Of a stretch of DNA of 64,000 bases, positions 26,556 through 35,189 are shown one piece after another. The number at the start of each line of letters is the position of its first letter. Within the stretch, counting starts at the first letter, position 1. The stretch spans positions 99,154 through 163,153 of the forward strand of contig JAJFTI010000034.1 of NCBI GenBank assembly GCA_021373115.1, written 5' to 3'. This stretch comes from Eubacteriales bacterium (GTDB lineage: Bacteria; Bacillota; Clostridia; Christensenellales; CAG-138). Position numbers and translations under genes: made by a program. The notes under the pieces were generated by a model. The model saw only the letters and a list, made by a program, of their open reading frames with translations. It was not told the DNA's origin and did not search any database.

Positions 26556-26589
26556 CTAGTTGTTTCACCTCCTTGCATTTCACAAACAT

Positions 26590-26626
26590 GAAAAAAATCC
26601 TTCCGCCCAATTCAAGACGGAAGGAT
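26590..26626 (-). terminator. Attenuator within the L10 leader
   Basis: On the minus strand ATCCTTCCG / CGGAAGGAT stem with a 12-nt loop, followed directly by a run of T. Confidence 0.85.
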
Positions 26627-26716
26627 GCCATACAAACGGAATTCTGCTTTTGTAAGCATCACCTCGGCAGGACTTGCGCGGTTACCCGCTGCCGGCTGTC
26701 TTGGGCGATCTGAAAC
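26590..26716 (-). ncRNA. L10 leader RNA (ribosomal protein autoregulation)
   Basis: The transcribed leader between the promoter at 26724 and rplJ. It includes a structured region with the AGCCGGCAGCGGGTAACCGC-like stem and an intrinsic terminator just before the gene. L10-L12 binding to such leaders favours attenuation in Firmicutes. Family assignment from position and shape, not a model search. Confidence 0.75.
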
Positions 26717-26723
26717 CTTAGAC

Positions 26724-26752
26724 AGGTTATCATAGACAATTCATTTTGTCAA
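26724..26752 (-). promoter_or_regulatory. Promoter of rplJ-rplL
   Basis: TTGACA (26747-26752) with 17-nt spacer to TAACCT (26724-26729), upstream of the L10 leader. The -35 is perfect and the -10 poor. Confidence 0.5.
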
Positions 26753-26821
26753 TGAAAACACATCGCAAAGGGGAATTAAATTGGTCGGGAGAGCCGGAAA
26801 ACCAGCTTTCCCGAACCGATT

Positions 26822-27511
26822 TTAGAACTTGAGGGTGTTGAATTTGACGCCCGGGCCCATCGTTGCGCTGATAACAACGCTCTTGAGGTAGGTACCCTTC
26901 GCGGCGGACGGTTTCGCCTTGACGATTGCGTCCATAAGCGTGGTCAGATTCTCTTCCAGCTTTTCCACGCCGAAGGAGGCTTTGCCGATCGGGCAGTGTA
27001 CGATGGATGTTTTGTCCACGCGGTACTCAACCTTACCGGCTTTGATGTCCGCAACGGCTTTCGCAACGTCCATCGTCACCGTGCCGGACTTCGGGTTCGG
27101 CATGAGTCCTTTCGGGCCGAGCACGCGGCCGATACGGCCGACGACGCCCATCATATCCGGCGTTGCGACGCAAACATCGAACTCAAACCAGTTTTCCGTC
27201 TGGATCTTCTTAACAAGATCTTCGTCTCCAACATAGTCGGCGCCGGCTTCCTGCGCTTCGCGCGCTTTATCGGCTTTTGCGAATACGAGAACGCGGACTT
27301 TCTTGCCCGTGCCGTGCGGCAGGACGACCGCGCCGCGCACCTGCTGATCCGCATGACGCGGGTCAACGCCGAGACGGACGGAGGCTTCCACCGTTTCATC
27401 AAACTTCGCTTTCGCGGTGGTCACCACGAGCTCGAGGCCTTCATGCACATCGTAGAACTTCTGCGCTTCGATGCTGTTCTTGCTTGCAATATACTTTTTG
27501 CCGTGTTTCAT
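26822..27511 (-). CDS. rplA: 50S ribosomal protein L1
   Basis: 229 aa. It has [40 protein letters not shown], and the signature [27 protein letters not shown]1 binds the 23S stalk and represses its own operon by binding a mimic in the mRNA. It follows rplK by 13 nt. Confidence 0.97.
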   Translation of the reverse strand: MKHGKKYIASKNSIEAQKFYDVHEGLELVVTTAKAKFDETVEASVRLGVDPRHADQQVRGAVVLPHGTGKKVRVLVFAKADKAREAQEAGADYVGDEDLVKKIQTENWFEFDVCVATPDMMGVVGRIGRVLGPKGLMPNPKSGTVTMDVAKAVADIKAGKVEYRVDKTSIVHCPIGKASFGVEKLEENLTTLMDAIVKAKPSAAKGTYLKSVVISATMGPGVKFNTLKF

Positions 27512-27524
27512 TGTTCGCTCCTCC

Positions 27525-27950
27525 TCAGTCCCCGACGATGACGCCCATGCTGCGAGCGGTGCCCGCGATCATGGACATGGCCGCTTCCAGGCTGCCGGCA
27601 TTGAGATCGGGCATTTTCAGCTCGGCAATCTCTTTGATCTGCGCCTTGGAGATGGTAGCAACCTTGTTTTTGTTCGGTACGCCGGACGCGGTCTCAATGC
27701 CGCAGGCCTTCTTGATCAGAATGGCTGCGGGAGGCGTCTTGGTGATGAATGAGAACGAGCGATCCTGATAGACGGTGATCACGACCGGGATGATAAGCCC
27801 GGCGGACTTCTGCGTGCGTTCGTTGAACTCCTTGCAGAAGGCCATGATGTTTACGCCCTGCTGACCCAGCGCCGGACCGACCGGCGGGGCTGGCGTTGCT
27901 TTTGCCGCAGGAATTTGCAGCTTAACGTAGCCTTGAATTTTCTTTGCCAT
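27525..27950 (-). CDS. rplK: 50S ribosomal protein L11
   Basis: 141 aa, standard length. [34 protein letters not shown] is the Pro-rich N-terminal domain (thiostrepton/IF2 region). The C-terminal rRNA-binding domain ends [14 protein letters not shown]. The ATG at 27950 has GAGGGAAC upstream; the longer reading begins before the ribosome site. It follows nusG after a 119-nt leader with a candidate L1 site. Confidence 0.97.
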   Translation of the reverse strand: MAKKIQGYVKLQIPAAKATPAPPVGPALGQQGVNIMAFCKEFNERTQKSAGLIIPVVITVYQDRSFSFITKTPPAAILIKKACGIETASGVPNKNKVATISKAQIKEIAELKMPDLNAGSLEAAMSMIAGTARSMGVIVGD

Positions 27951-27976
27951 AGCAGTTCCCTCCAATTATTTTGGTT

Positions 27977-28005
27977 GTGGTAAGCGGGGTGCCTCCCCCT
28001 GCCAC
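27977..28005 (-). promoter_or_regulatory. Candidate L1-binding leader element upstream of rplK
   Basis: On the minus strand, 26 nt before the rplK ATG: GTGG / CCAC helix, an asymmetric internal loop (CA against GCTTA), and a GGGG / CCCC helix with a 6-nt loop. This shape matches the L1-binding stem-loop seen ahead of rplK-rplA in many Firmicutes. Confidence 0.5.
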
Positions 28006-28069
28006 ATTCTATAGACGCACAAGTGCGTTACAGACGATTGCAATTTGCAGCATTCTACCGCAATTTATG

Positions 28070-28657
28070 CTAGATTCTCTGAACCTGTACAAAGTCGAGT
28101 TCGACCGGCGTTTCTCTTCCGAACATGGACACCGTCAGCTTTATCTTTTGTCTCTCGATGTCCAGCGCTTCGACTCGGCCGGTGAAGTTCTCCAGCGGGC
28201 CGGAGATGACGCGGACGGTCTCGCCCACTTCAATGTTCAGCATAATCGGAATACGTTCGACGCCCATTGCGGTAACTTCCTCATCCGACAGAGGAACGGG
28301 CTTACTGCCGGGGCCGACGAATCCGGTCACACCCCTCGTATTGCGTACAACGTACCAAGCGCGCGGATTCATGACAAGATCAATCGACTTGCCGCCGCCC
28401 TGTTCAACCGGACGTTCTTTTTCAAATACATCCACGAGCATTTTGACCATGACATAGCCTGGAAACACCTTGCGTTGGGTAACCTTGCGCTTACCATTGG
28501 GCAAAATCTCGATGGTTTCTTCCGTGGGATACTTCACTTCAAGGATAATGTCCTGAAGTCCTGCGTTCTCCAAGGACTTTTCAAGGTCTTCTTTAACCTT
28601 GTTCTCATACCCGGAATAGGTATGCACCACGTACCATTTTGCTTCCTGCACGCTCAT
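28070..28657 (-). CDS. nusG: Transcription termination/antitermination factor NusG
   Basis: 195 aa. The N-terminal NGN domain has KWYVVHTYSGYENKVKEDL and QRKVFPGYVMVKM; the C-terminal KOW domain has GETVRVISGPLENFTGRVEALD. It binds RNA polymerase and affects pausing. The distance from secE is 6 nt, indicating an operon. Confidence 0.96.
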   Translation of the reverse strand: MSVQEAKWYVVHTYSGYENKVKEDLEKSLENAGLQDIILEVKYPTEETIEILPNGKRKVTQRKVFPGYVMVKMLVDVFEKERPVEQGGGKSIDLVMNPRAWYVVRNTRGVTGFVGPGSKPVPLSDEEVTAMGVERIPIMLNIEVGETVRVISGPLENFTGRVEALDIERQKIKLTVSMFGRETPVELDFVQVQRI

Positions 28658-28663
28658 TGCTCC

Positions 28664-29308
28664 TTAACCGATTTTGATGTTGCTCAGCGCGCCAAATCCG
28701 CTCGAGAAAGCAAGGTCGAGAAGGTAAATCACAGCCGCCATCGCCAGAACGAACACAATGACCGCCAGCGTATGGCTGAAGAGTTCTTTGCCGGAAAGCC
28801 AGGTGAGCTTCTTTACCTCGCCCGTCATTTCACGGAAAAAGCGAATCAGACCGGTTTCGTACTTGCCGTCCACCGCGAAGATATAGAACAGAGCAAACAC
28901 AACCGCCACAATCCCCAGCGCAAGCACGATGGCGCCCATCTTGGCCGTTGCGGTAAGGATAATGATGGCGTACACAAGCGAAAGCGCGCCAAGCGTCATG
29001 AGGCGCTTGCCCTTTTGCTTGAACAGACCCAGCACGCCCGAGGCAGTCAGCAGGATTCCGAGTGTAGCGCTGGCAATTTTTAGACCGATCGACATGGTCG
29101 AACCTTCCGCGGGGCTTACGATCTGCAGGATGCTGTAAGCCGCGAGCGCAAGACCAACCAGAATTATCAGAATGCTTGCGGGGAGCAGCAGCCTCTTGGC
29201 CACCGCGTTCCACAGCGTTCTGCCGTGCAAGGCGCGAACTTCTATTTTTACAATCTTCTTGTCCGCGCTCTTGGCGTCCTTAGGCTGTTTGCTATCAATC
29301 TGTGCCAT
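28664..29308 (-). CDS. secE: Preprotein translocase SecE with a four-helix N-terminal extension
   Basis: 214 aa, against about 60-130 for most SecE. The C-terminal 65 residues are canonical: the amphipathic FFREMTGEVKKLTWLSGKEL, then one transmembrane helix (about 178-202). Before it lie four added hydrophobic segments (about 40-64, 74-96, 104-121, 124-146). The ATG at 29308 precedes MAQIDSKQPK; a shorter form could start only far inside. Its location between rpmG and nusG confirms identity. The extension's role is unknown. Confidence 0.88.
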   Translation of the reverse strand: MAQIDSKQPKDAKSADKKIVKIEVRALHGRTLWNAVAKRLLLPASILIILVGLALAAYSILQIVSPAEGSTMSIGLKIASATLGILLTASGVLGLFKQKGKRLMTLGALSLVYAIIILTATAKMGAIVLALGIVAVVFALFYIFAVDGKYETGLIRFFREMTGEVKKLTWLSGKELFSHTLAVIVFVLAMAAVIYLLDLAFSSGFGALSNIKIG

Positions 29309-29333
29309 ATCGTTCCTCTTTCGTCGCTTTCCG

Positions 29334-29495
29334 TTATTTGGATTCGCGATGCGTGGTATGCTTGCGGCAGAAGCGGCAATACTTGCTGAACTCAAGCCTG
29401 TCCGGATCGTTCTTCTTGTTCTTGTAGGTGTTGTAGTTCCTCTGCTTGCACTCGGTGCAGGCCAGGGTGATTTTTACGCGTGCATCTGCTGCCAT
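29334..29495 (-). CDS. rpmG: 50S ribosomal protein L33
   Basis: 53 aa. [42 protein letters not shown] has two CxxC pairs, the zinc-binding form of L33. The start AADARVKIT at the ATG of 29495 gives the usual length. First gene of the rpmG-secE-nusG cluster. Confidence 0.96.
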   Translation of the reverse strand: MAADARVKITLACTECKQRNYNTYKNKKNDPDRLEFSKYCRFCRKHTTHRESK

Positions 29496-29560
29496 GGTTA
29501 AACCCTCCGTAAATTCGGTCAAAACATCATAAAGCGAGCCCCTTTGCGGGGCACCTAGAA

Positions 29561-29589
29561 ACGATACCATAACAAAGGGGCTGTGTCAA
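29561..29589 (-). promoter_or_regulatory. Promoter of the rpmG-secE-nusG cluster
   Basis: TTGACA (29584-29589), 17-nt spacer, TATCGT (29561-29566) on the minus strand. A small GC hairpin (GCCCC / GGGGC, 29538-29552) would be at the 5' end of the transcript. Confidence 0.6.
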
Positions 29590-29652
29590 TGAATTCTTTT
29601 CAAAATCCGGTGTTTTTCGCTGCCGTTTTGCTTAAGGAATCACGCGAAAAAA

Positions 29653-30984
29653 CTAAATTCCGGCAACCGTCAGCCTGCGAACGAGTACGCTCGGCGCAGC
29701 ATAGTATCCGCCCTGTGGCATGGCAACGCGCAGATCGTTTCCAAGCGCGGTGATGTCCTTCATAAGCGTAACGAAATTCCCGGCAATCGTAATATTGGAA
29801 ACCGGACGGCGTACAACTCCACTCTCCGCAAGAAACCCCGCCGCTTTTAGGGAAAAGTCGCCGGATATCTCGTCAACACCGGCATGGAGACCCTCCAGTT
29901 CCGTAATGATTAACCCATCGCAGAGTTCCGATACCAGGTTTTCGCAGGATGCGCTGCCCGTTTCGAGGCGAAACACCGTCGGCGAGATGCCAACGGTTGC
30001 CGCCGCGCTGCCGCGGCTGGCATTCCCCGTACTCTCGACCCCGGCTTTTCGCGCGGTTTTTAGATTGTGCAGCAGCGTTTTCAGTTCGCCGTTTTCGATT
30101 ACCGCCTTTTTCCGGCAGGGCGTCCCTTCCCCGTCGAACGCGCGCGGCGCAATCGGGTCGAACGGATCGTCCCAAAGCGTAACGAGCTTGCTTGCGATCT
30201 GCAGCCCTTCCTTTCCGGCCAGCAGCGAGCATCCCTTCTGCGCGTTGTCCGCCGAAAACATGGGCGAAAACGCGGCCAGAAGATCGCACATCGCATACGG
30301 TTTCAGCAGTACGCGATAATTGCCGGAATCAACCGGCTTTCCGCCGAGTTTGCCCAGCGCGTCCGCAACCGCTTCCTTTGCGCAGCCTTCCAGATCTGCG
30401 GCGTCACGTCCCATGCGAAACGCAAAACCGGTCTGTACCTCCTCGCCTTCCTGAACGGACGGCATGGCATAGATTATGGAATGGTTGGACGACTTTTGCG
30501 CACAAAGGCCAAGCGAATTTTCCAGAACTACATTGCCCGCGCCGTATTCCGCGCTGCAGTATACAACACGCTTGACGCGCGCATCCGCGGCAAGGCAAAG
30601 CGATTCGAGACGCTTTACCAGCGCAATCCGATCCGATTCGCTGATCTGCTTCAGCGCGGAATCCTCCCGCAGAACGGTTTGATATGTCTGCTTCGTCTGC
30701 ATTGGACGTTCGTCTTCGCTTTCGATGCAGGCGGCGTTGTCGATGGCGTGGTCAACGAGCCGTTGCGGATCCTCAATCGCCTCCGTATACGCATATCCTT
30801 CATGTCCCCGATAGGATACGCGAACCGAGACGCCCGACTCGCGGCTTACGCTGTAGCGGTCGATTTCGCCTTCGTTTGCGTTCACTTCGAACGACTCACC
30901 GTCGGCATAAAACAGTTCGCTGGAGTCGCAGCCCTTTCGTTTTGCATAGTCCATAGCCGATTTCGCAAATTCCGGATACGTCAT
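29653..30984 (-). CDS. pmbA: TldE/PmbA-family metalloprotease partner
   Basis: 443 aa. TldD/E fold: SSELFYADGESFEVNANEGEIDRYSVS at the N-terminus, GVESTGNASRGSAAATVGISPTVF and GISGDFSLKAAGFLAESG-type motif (here DEISGDFSLKAAGFLAESG) at the C-terminus. It lacks HExxxH, as expected for the non-catalytic TldE subunit. It overlaps tldD by 4 nt (ATGA). The complex degrades unfolded peptides or trims modified peptides. No RiPP precursor was found nearby. Confidence 0.9.
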   Translation of the reverse strand: MTYPEFAKSAMDYAKRKGCDSSELFYADGESFEVNANEGEIDRYSVSRESGVSVRVSYRGHEGYAYTEAIEDPQRLVDHAIDNAACIESEDERPMQTKQTYQTVLREDSALKQISESDRIALVKRLESLCLAADARVKRVVYCSAEYGAGNVVLENSLGLCAQKSSNHSIIYAMPSVQEGEEVQTGFAFRMGRDAADLEGCAKEAVADALGKLGGKPVDSGNYRVLLKPYAMCDLLAAFSPMFSADNAQKGCSLLAGKEGLQIASKLVTLWDDPFDPIAPRAFDGEGTPCRKKAVIENGELKTLLHNLKTARKAGVESTGNASRGSAAATVGISPTVFRLETGSASCENLVSELCDGLIITELEGLHAGVDEISGDFSLKAAGFLAESGVVRRPVSNITIAGNFVTLMKDITALGNDLRVAMPQGGYYAAPSVLVRRLTVAGI

Positions 30985-32408
30985 TCGATTGCGCCTCCTT
31001 TGCCGCCGATGGTCATGCAGGAAATCCGGATGCGCGGCTGACCGACGTTGGTTGGAACCGCACCGGAAAGCGACCCGCACATCCCCGCCTCCATCCACAT
31101 TGTTTTTCCAACACGATCGATTCTTTGCAGCACTTCGCTGCCTTTTCCAATGAGCGTTGCGCCGCGCACGGGCGAAACAATCGCCCCGTTTTTCACCCAG
31201 TACCCCTCGGCAACACTGAAGTTGAACTCGCCAGTAGCCGGATTGACCGAGCCTCCGCCCATCATTTTTGCAAACAGTCCTTCGCCCATGGTTGCAATCA
31301 TTTCGTCCTCGTCATCCGATCCCGCGCAGATAAACGTGTTCGTCATGCGCGAGGTTGGCGCAAAGGTATATCCCTGCCGCCGGGATGAACCGGTGCTGGG
31401 CAGGTTCATTCTGCGCGAACCAAGTTTATCGATGAGGTACCCTTTCAGTATGCCGTTTTCGATCAAAAGATTCCTGCGCGGCATACCGCCTTCATCGTCC
31501 ACATTGATGGATCCCCACTCACCCGGCATCGTTCCGTCGTCCACCGCGCTAACGCAGTCCGAGGCGATTTTCGTATTCAGCTTTTCGCAGAAAACGGAAT
31601 TGTTTCTTCCTACGGCGGTTGCCTCAAGAGAGTGTCCGCAGGCTTCGTGAAAAATCACACCGCCAAAACCGCCGTCGATCACAACCGGGAGTCTGCCCGC
31701 CGGGCATTCCGGCGCATGCAGCATGGTCACCGCCATCTTCGCGGCAATACGGGCGTTCTGTTCCACATCTATCCCGTTATGATATGCTTCAAATCCGCGG
31801 CAGCACCCCGGGCCGGAAAACCCTGTCTGCGCCTCGCCGTTTTTCATGGCGACCGCCTGCAAAAAGATGCGGGTACGCGGACGCTCGTCGGACACGAATA
31901 CGCCGTCCGTCGAGAAAAGCATAACGCGCTGCACGGAATCCAGATATCGAACCATCGCCTGCGTCACCTCCGGCGATTCGTCCTTCATCGCGCGCGCGCC
32001 CAGACGCATGACGGCAACGCGGTCGGCGTTTCCAACTTCATCAAACGGCTGTGAAACCGGTGTAGTGAAGCGCTGCATGGAAAACGCAATCTCGCCGTTC
32101 GGCGCGTGCTTCGCCTCGCCGATTGCGGCGGCGGCCGCCCGGGCGGTTTTCAGCAGCGCCTGTTTGCCGGTATCCGCGCTGTAAGCATAAGCGCATTGCG
32201 TGCCGAGCAGCACGCGCACGCCGGCGCCGCAAATTCTCGTGTAGTTTGCGGACTCCACCTTGCCGTCGATCATTTCGATGCGCGTGCTTTCGGTATCCTC
32301 CAGAAACAGTTCGGCATAATCCGCCCCGCTTCTTTGCGCCTCCCGCAGCACCGCAAGGGCGGTTCCCTCGTCAATGCGAAAAAGATTCAATTGTTTTTGA
32401 TCCGGCAA
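30981..32408 (-). CDS. tldD: TldD-family metalloprotease
   Basis: About 475 aa. Zinc motif HEACGHSLEA is the catalytic HExxxH of TldD. The N-terminal part LREAQRSGADYAELFLEDT and the C-terminal GSRRQGYTFAPTSRMTN and GGGSVNPATGEFNFSVAEGYWV are family blocks. It precedes the TldE gene. Start: TTG at 32408, about 10 nt after AAGGAGG; a TTG at 32417 is too close to the ribosome site. Confidence 0.92.
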   Translation of the reverse strand: MPDQKQLNLFRIDEGTALAVLREAQRSGADYAELFLEDTESTRIEMIDGKVESANYTRICGAGVRVLLGTQCAYAYSADTGKQALLKTARAAAAAIGEAKHAPNGEIAFSMQRFTTPVSQPFDEVGNADRVAVMRLGARAMKDESPEVTQAMVRYLDSVQRVMLFSTDGVFVSDERPRTRIFLQAVAMKNGEAQTGFSGPGCCRGFEAYHNGIDVEQNARIAAKMAVTMLHAPECPAGRLPVVIDGGFGGVIFHEACGHSLEATAVGRNNSVFCEKLNTKIASDCVSAVDDGTMPGEWGSINVDDEGGMPRRNLLIENGILKGYLIDKLGSRRMNLPSTGSSRRQGYTFAPTSRMTNTFICAGSDDEDEMIATMGEGLFAKMMGGGSVNPATGEFNFSVAEGYWVKNGAIVSPVRGATLIGKGSEVLQRIDRVGKTMWMEAGMCGSLSGAVPTNVGQPRIRISCMTIGGKGGAIE

Positions 32409-32484
32409 TTTGAGCAATCCTCCTTGGACCGTTTTGCCGGTCCGCTTCCCGTTTTCAGATTATTAACTCCAGTTATTGTATTTA

Positions 32485-32513
32485 ATAATAGGTTAACTGG
32501 TCGATTTCGTCAA
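32485..32513 (-). promoter_or_regulatory. Promoter of tldD-pmbA
   Basis: TTGACG (32508-32513), 17-nt spacer, TATTAT (32485-32490). An inverted repeat CCAGTTA/TAACTGG (32469-32475/32494-32500) brackets the -10 and could be an operator. Confidence 0.55.
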
Positions 32514-32576
32514 TCGCAGGACATCATAATAACAGGCTGGATTATACAATTTTTTTAAAAGTATGCATAATTTGTC

Positions 32577-32605
32577 TTTACAAGCCATAATCGTGGTGAT
32601 ATATT
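32577..32605 (+). promoter_or_regulatory. Promoter abutting the MFS transporter start
   Basis: TTTACA (32577-32582), 17-nt spacer, TATATT (32600-32605). The ATG begins only 6 nt later, so the predicted start is at the codon itself. Confidence 0.55.
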
Positions 32606-32611
32606 TTCCGC

Positions 32612-33856
32612 ATGAGTACGGAACAAAAGAAACTCTGGACGAAAGATTTTACCATACTGACGCTGGGCACCGTTGTTTCCATGCTTGGAAACGCCGTCGC
32701 CGGTTTTGCCATCGGTCTGCTGGTTCTGGATCAAACCGATTCCGTTCTGCTGTATGCGGCCTTCATGACCTGCTACAGCCTGCCAAAGATCCTTCTGCCA
32801 ATGTTCGCGGGGCCGTATCTCGACCGGTTTTCCAGAAAGCGCGTCATCTATTCGCTGGATTTTCTCTCCGCTGTTCTTTACCTTGCATTTTTCCTGCTGC
32901 TGAACCGCGGGTTTTTTAACTACACGGTCTATTTACTTCTCTCCGTCGTGATCGGTTCAATCGACAGCGTGTACGGCGTCGCTTACGAAACGTTTTATCC
33001 GCTGCTCATCTCCGAGGGGAATTTTACGCGCGCCTATTCCATCGACAGCCTGATCTATCCGCTTAGCACGGCGGTTATGGTTCCCGTTGCGGGCTTGTGT
33101 TATAAAACCATCGGACTGGCGCCATTGTTTCTCTTTAACGCCTTTACCTTTCTGGTTGCCGCCATCTTCGAAACGCAGATTAAAGCGGTGGAATCGCACC
33201 TGACGACCAATGCCTGTGACAAATTCGACGGCGCGCGGTTTTTCGGCGATCTAAAAGAAGGTTTTGCCTATCTCAAACGCGAGCGGGGATTGAAAACGAT
33301 CACCTGGTTCTTCTTTGTCATGATGTTTACCAGTTCTGTTTGTATGACGTTAACCCTGCCCTATTTTAAAAGTCTGACCGGCGTGGACGGCGTTATGCAG
33401 TATACATTCGTTATGGGCGCCAATACCATTGGCCGTCTTGTCGGCGGCAGTGTGCACTACTTCTTCCGGTATCCGGAAAAAAAGAAGTACAACATTGCCC
33501 TGATCGTTTATGTTGCGATCTCGGTGATCGACGGCGCATATCTGTTCTTCCCGTTCTGGGTCATGCTGGCTATCATGTTTCTCGACGGTATGCTCGGCGT
33601 CACCAGTTACAATATTCGCATATCCAGCACACAGAATTATCTGCCGGACGAAATGCGCGGGCGGTTCAACGGATTGTTCCAGATGCTGATTATTCTTGGC
33701 ACAATTGGCGGGCAGCTCGTCGCGGGCGCAGTAGGAGACACGCTGCCGATCCGCTGGGTGGTTGCGGCCGCAATGGCGGTTACGCTGATTTCGGTGTTCG
33801 TGATCGTGATTCCGAACGGCGAATCCGTGAAAAAAATCTATAACGTTAACGTTTAG
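32612..33856 (+). CDS. Major facilitator superfamily transporter (MFS_3-like)
   Basis: 414 aa with about 12 hydrophobic segments. The first half has FTILTLGTVVSMLGNAVAGFAIGLLVLDQTDS and GPYLDRFSRKRVIYSLDFLSAV, the MFS loop 2-3 signature. Pattern and length match the macrolide-efflux-like MFS_3 group; substrate not deducible. No proper ribosome site is seen, consistent with a leaderless start (see promoter). Confidence 0.85.
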   Translation: MSTEQKKLWTKDFTILTLGTVVSMLGNAVAGFAIGLLVLDQTDSVLLYAAFMTCYSLPKILLPMFAGPYLDRFSRKRVIYSLDFLSAVLYLAFFLLLNRGFFNYTVYLLLSVVIGSIDSVYGVAYETFYPLLISEGNFTRAYSIDSLIYPLSTAVMVPVAGLCYKTIGLAPLFLFNAFTFLVAAIFETQIKAVESHLTTNACDKFDGARFFGDLKEGFAYLKRERGLKTITWFFFVMMFTSSVCMTLTLPYFKSLTGVDGVMQYTFVMGANTIGRLVGGSVHYFFRYPEKKKYNIALIVYVAISVIDGAYLFFPFWVMLAIMFLDGMLGVTSYNIRISSTQNYLPDEMRGRFNGLFQMLIILGTIGGQLVAGAVGDTLPIRWVVAAAMAVTLISVFVIVIPNGESVKKIYNVNV

Positions 33857-33989
33857 TCCGTTACGCTCTCCCGACTGAAGCCGGCTTCGGCTCTGGTATT
33901 TTTCTTTTTGATATGCAATAATAAGACCGCCGTCGAACGTTTGTCTCGCAATCTTCGACAGCCGGATCGAATTGACAGGAGGATTTTTC

Positions 33990-35105
33990 ATGTTTGACCC
34001 GAGAGTTCTCAAGCTTGCGGAGGGACTTGTCCATTTTTCCTGCGCCGCAAAGCCGGGTGAAAATGTGCTGATCGAAAGCATAGGCGGCAACGAGGATCTG
34101 ACCCGCGCATTGATCAAGGAAGTGTACAAAGCGGGCGCGATCCCGTTTCTATGGCTGGGTGACAAGGCGTTCGACCGCGAATTGCTCTTAAAGTCTACAC
34201 CCGAACAGCTTACCCGCCGTGCAAAGGTGGACGCCGCCCTCATGTCGCAGATGCAGGCATACATCGGCATTCGCGGCGGTTCGAACGCAAGCGAGATGTC
34301 CGACGTGCCAAGCGACAATCTCAACGACTACATGAAATATTACTGGACGCCCGTTCACGGCGATATTCGCGTACCAAAAACAAAGTGGGTCATTCTTCGA
34401 TATCCGACGCCGAGCATGTCGCAGCTTGCGGACATGAGCACCGAAGCATTCGAGGACTTCTATTTCAACGTCTGCACGCTCGATTACGCAAAGATGGATC
34501 GGGCCATGGACTCGCTGAAAGCGCTTCTGGAACGAACGGATAAGGTACGCCTTACCGCTAAGGACACCGACCTGTCCTTTTCCATCAAAGGTCTGCCCGC
34601 GATCAAATGCGCCGGTCGCTTCAACATTCCGGACGGCGAGGTCTTTACCGCGCCGGTGAAGGACAGTGTGAACGGCGTCATTTCCTACAATACGCCGTCG
34701 CTGGAAGGCGGGTTTACCTATACGGATATTCGGCTCACGTTTGAAAACGGAAGAATTATCAAAGCTACGGCAAACGATACGGAGCGCATCAACAAGCAGC
34801 TCGATATCGACGAAGGCGCGCGCTATGTGGGCGAGTTCGCCATTGGCGTGAACCCCTTTATTACCTTTCCAATGAAGGATACCCTCTTCGATGAAAAGAT
34901 CTCCGGCAGTATTCACTTTACCCCCGGCGCCTGCTACGACGACTGCGACAACGGTAACCGGAGCAGCCAGCACTGGGATATCGTATTAATACAAACGCCG
35001 GAATACGGCGGCGGCGAAATCTGGTTCGACGGCGTTCTCGTCCGCAAGGACGGCCGTTTCGTCCTGCCGGAACTCGAATGCCTCAATCCCGAAAATCTAA
35101 AATGA
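33990..35105 (+). CDS. M29-family aminopeptidase (AmpS/PepS-like)
   Basis: 371 aa, thermophilic-type aminopeptidase (clan M29). It has VLKLAEGLVHFSCAAKPGENVLIES, IGIRGGSNASEMSDV, and the C-terminal metal-binding elements (HFTPGACYDDCDNGNRSSQHWDIVLIQTPEYGGGEIWFDGVLVRKDG, with Glu/His ligands). The ATG at 33990 follows AGGAGG; homology starts there. It releases amino acids from peptides in the cytoplasm. A strong terminator follows. Confidence 0.92.
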   Translation: MFDPRVLKLAEGLVHFSCAAKPGENVLIESIGGNEDLTRALIKEVYKAGAIPFLWLGDKAFDRELLLKSTPEQLTRRAKVDAALMSQMQAYIGIRGGSNASEMSDVPSDNLNDYMKYYWTPVHGDIRVPKTKWVILRYPTPSMSQLADMSTEAFEDFYFNVCTLDYAKMDRAMDSLKALLERTDKVRLTAKDTDLSFSIKGLPAIKCAGRFNIPDGEVFTAPVKDSVNGVISYNTPSLEGGFTYTDIRLTFENGRIIKATANDTERINKQLDIDEGARYVGEFAIGVNPFITFPMKDTLFDEKISGSIHFTPGACYDDCDNGNRSSQHWDIVLIQTPEYGGGEIWFDGVLVRKDGRFVLPELECLNPENLK

Positions 35106-35123
35106 CTCCGCAGTATACGAACA

Positions 35124-35149
35124 CAGCCCCGCGCGAACGCGCGGGGCTG
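35124..35149 (+). terminator. Terminator after the M29 aminopeptidase
   Basis: 12-bp perfect stem CAGCCCCGCGCG / CGCGCGGGGCTG with a 2-nt loop, then CTTCTATATTT. Can act on both strands. Confidence 0.7.
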
Positions 35150-35189
35150 CTTCTATATTTCAGCAATTCCGCCTTCTCAGGCGTTAGAC

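Noticed and set aside
29537..29582. Long-range inverted repeat AGCCCCTTTG / CAAAGGGGCT near rpmG
   Set aside because: Its right arm overlaps the promoter spacer, so it would not be in the transcript and is unlikely to be a regulatory RNA switch.
30100..31650. Long open frames on the strand opposite tldD/pmbA
   Set aside because: High-GC antisense shadows with no ribosome sites and no family motifs; the tldD/pmbA frames carry clear motifs.
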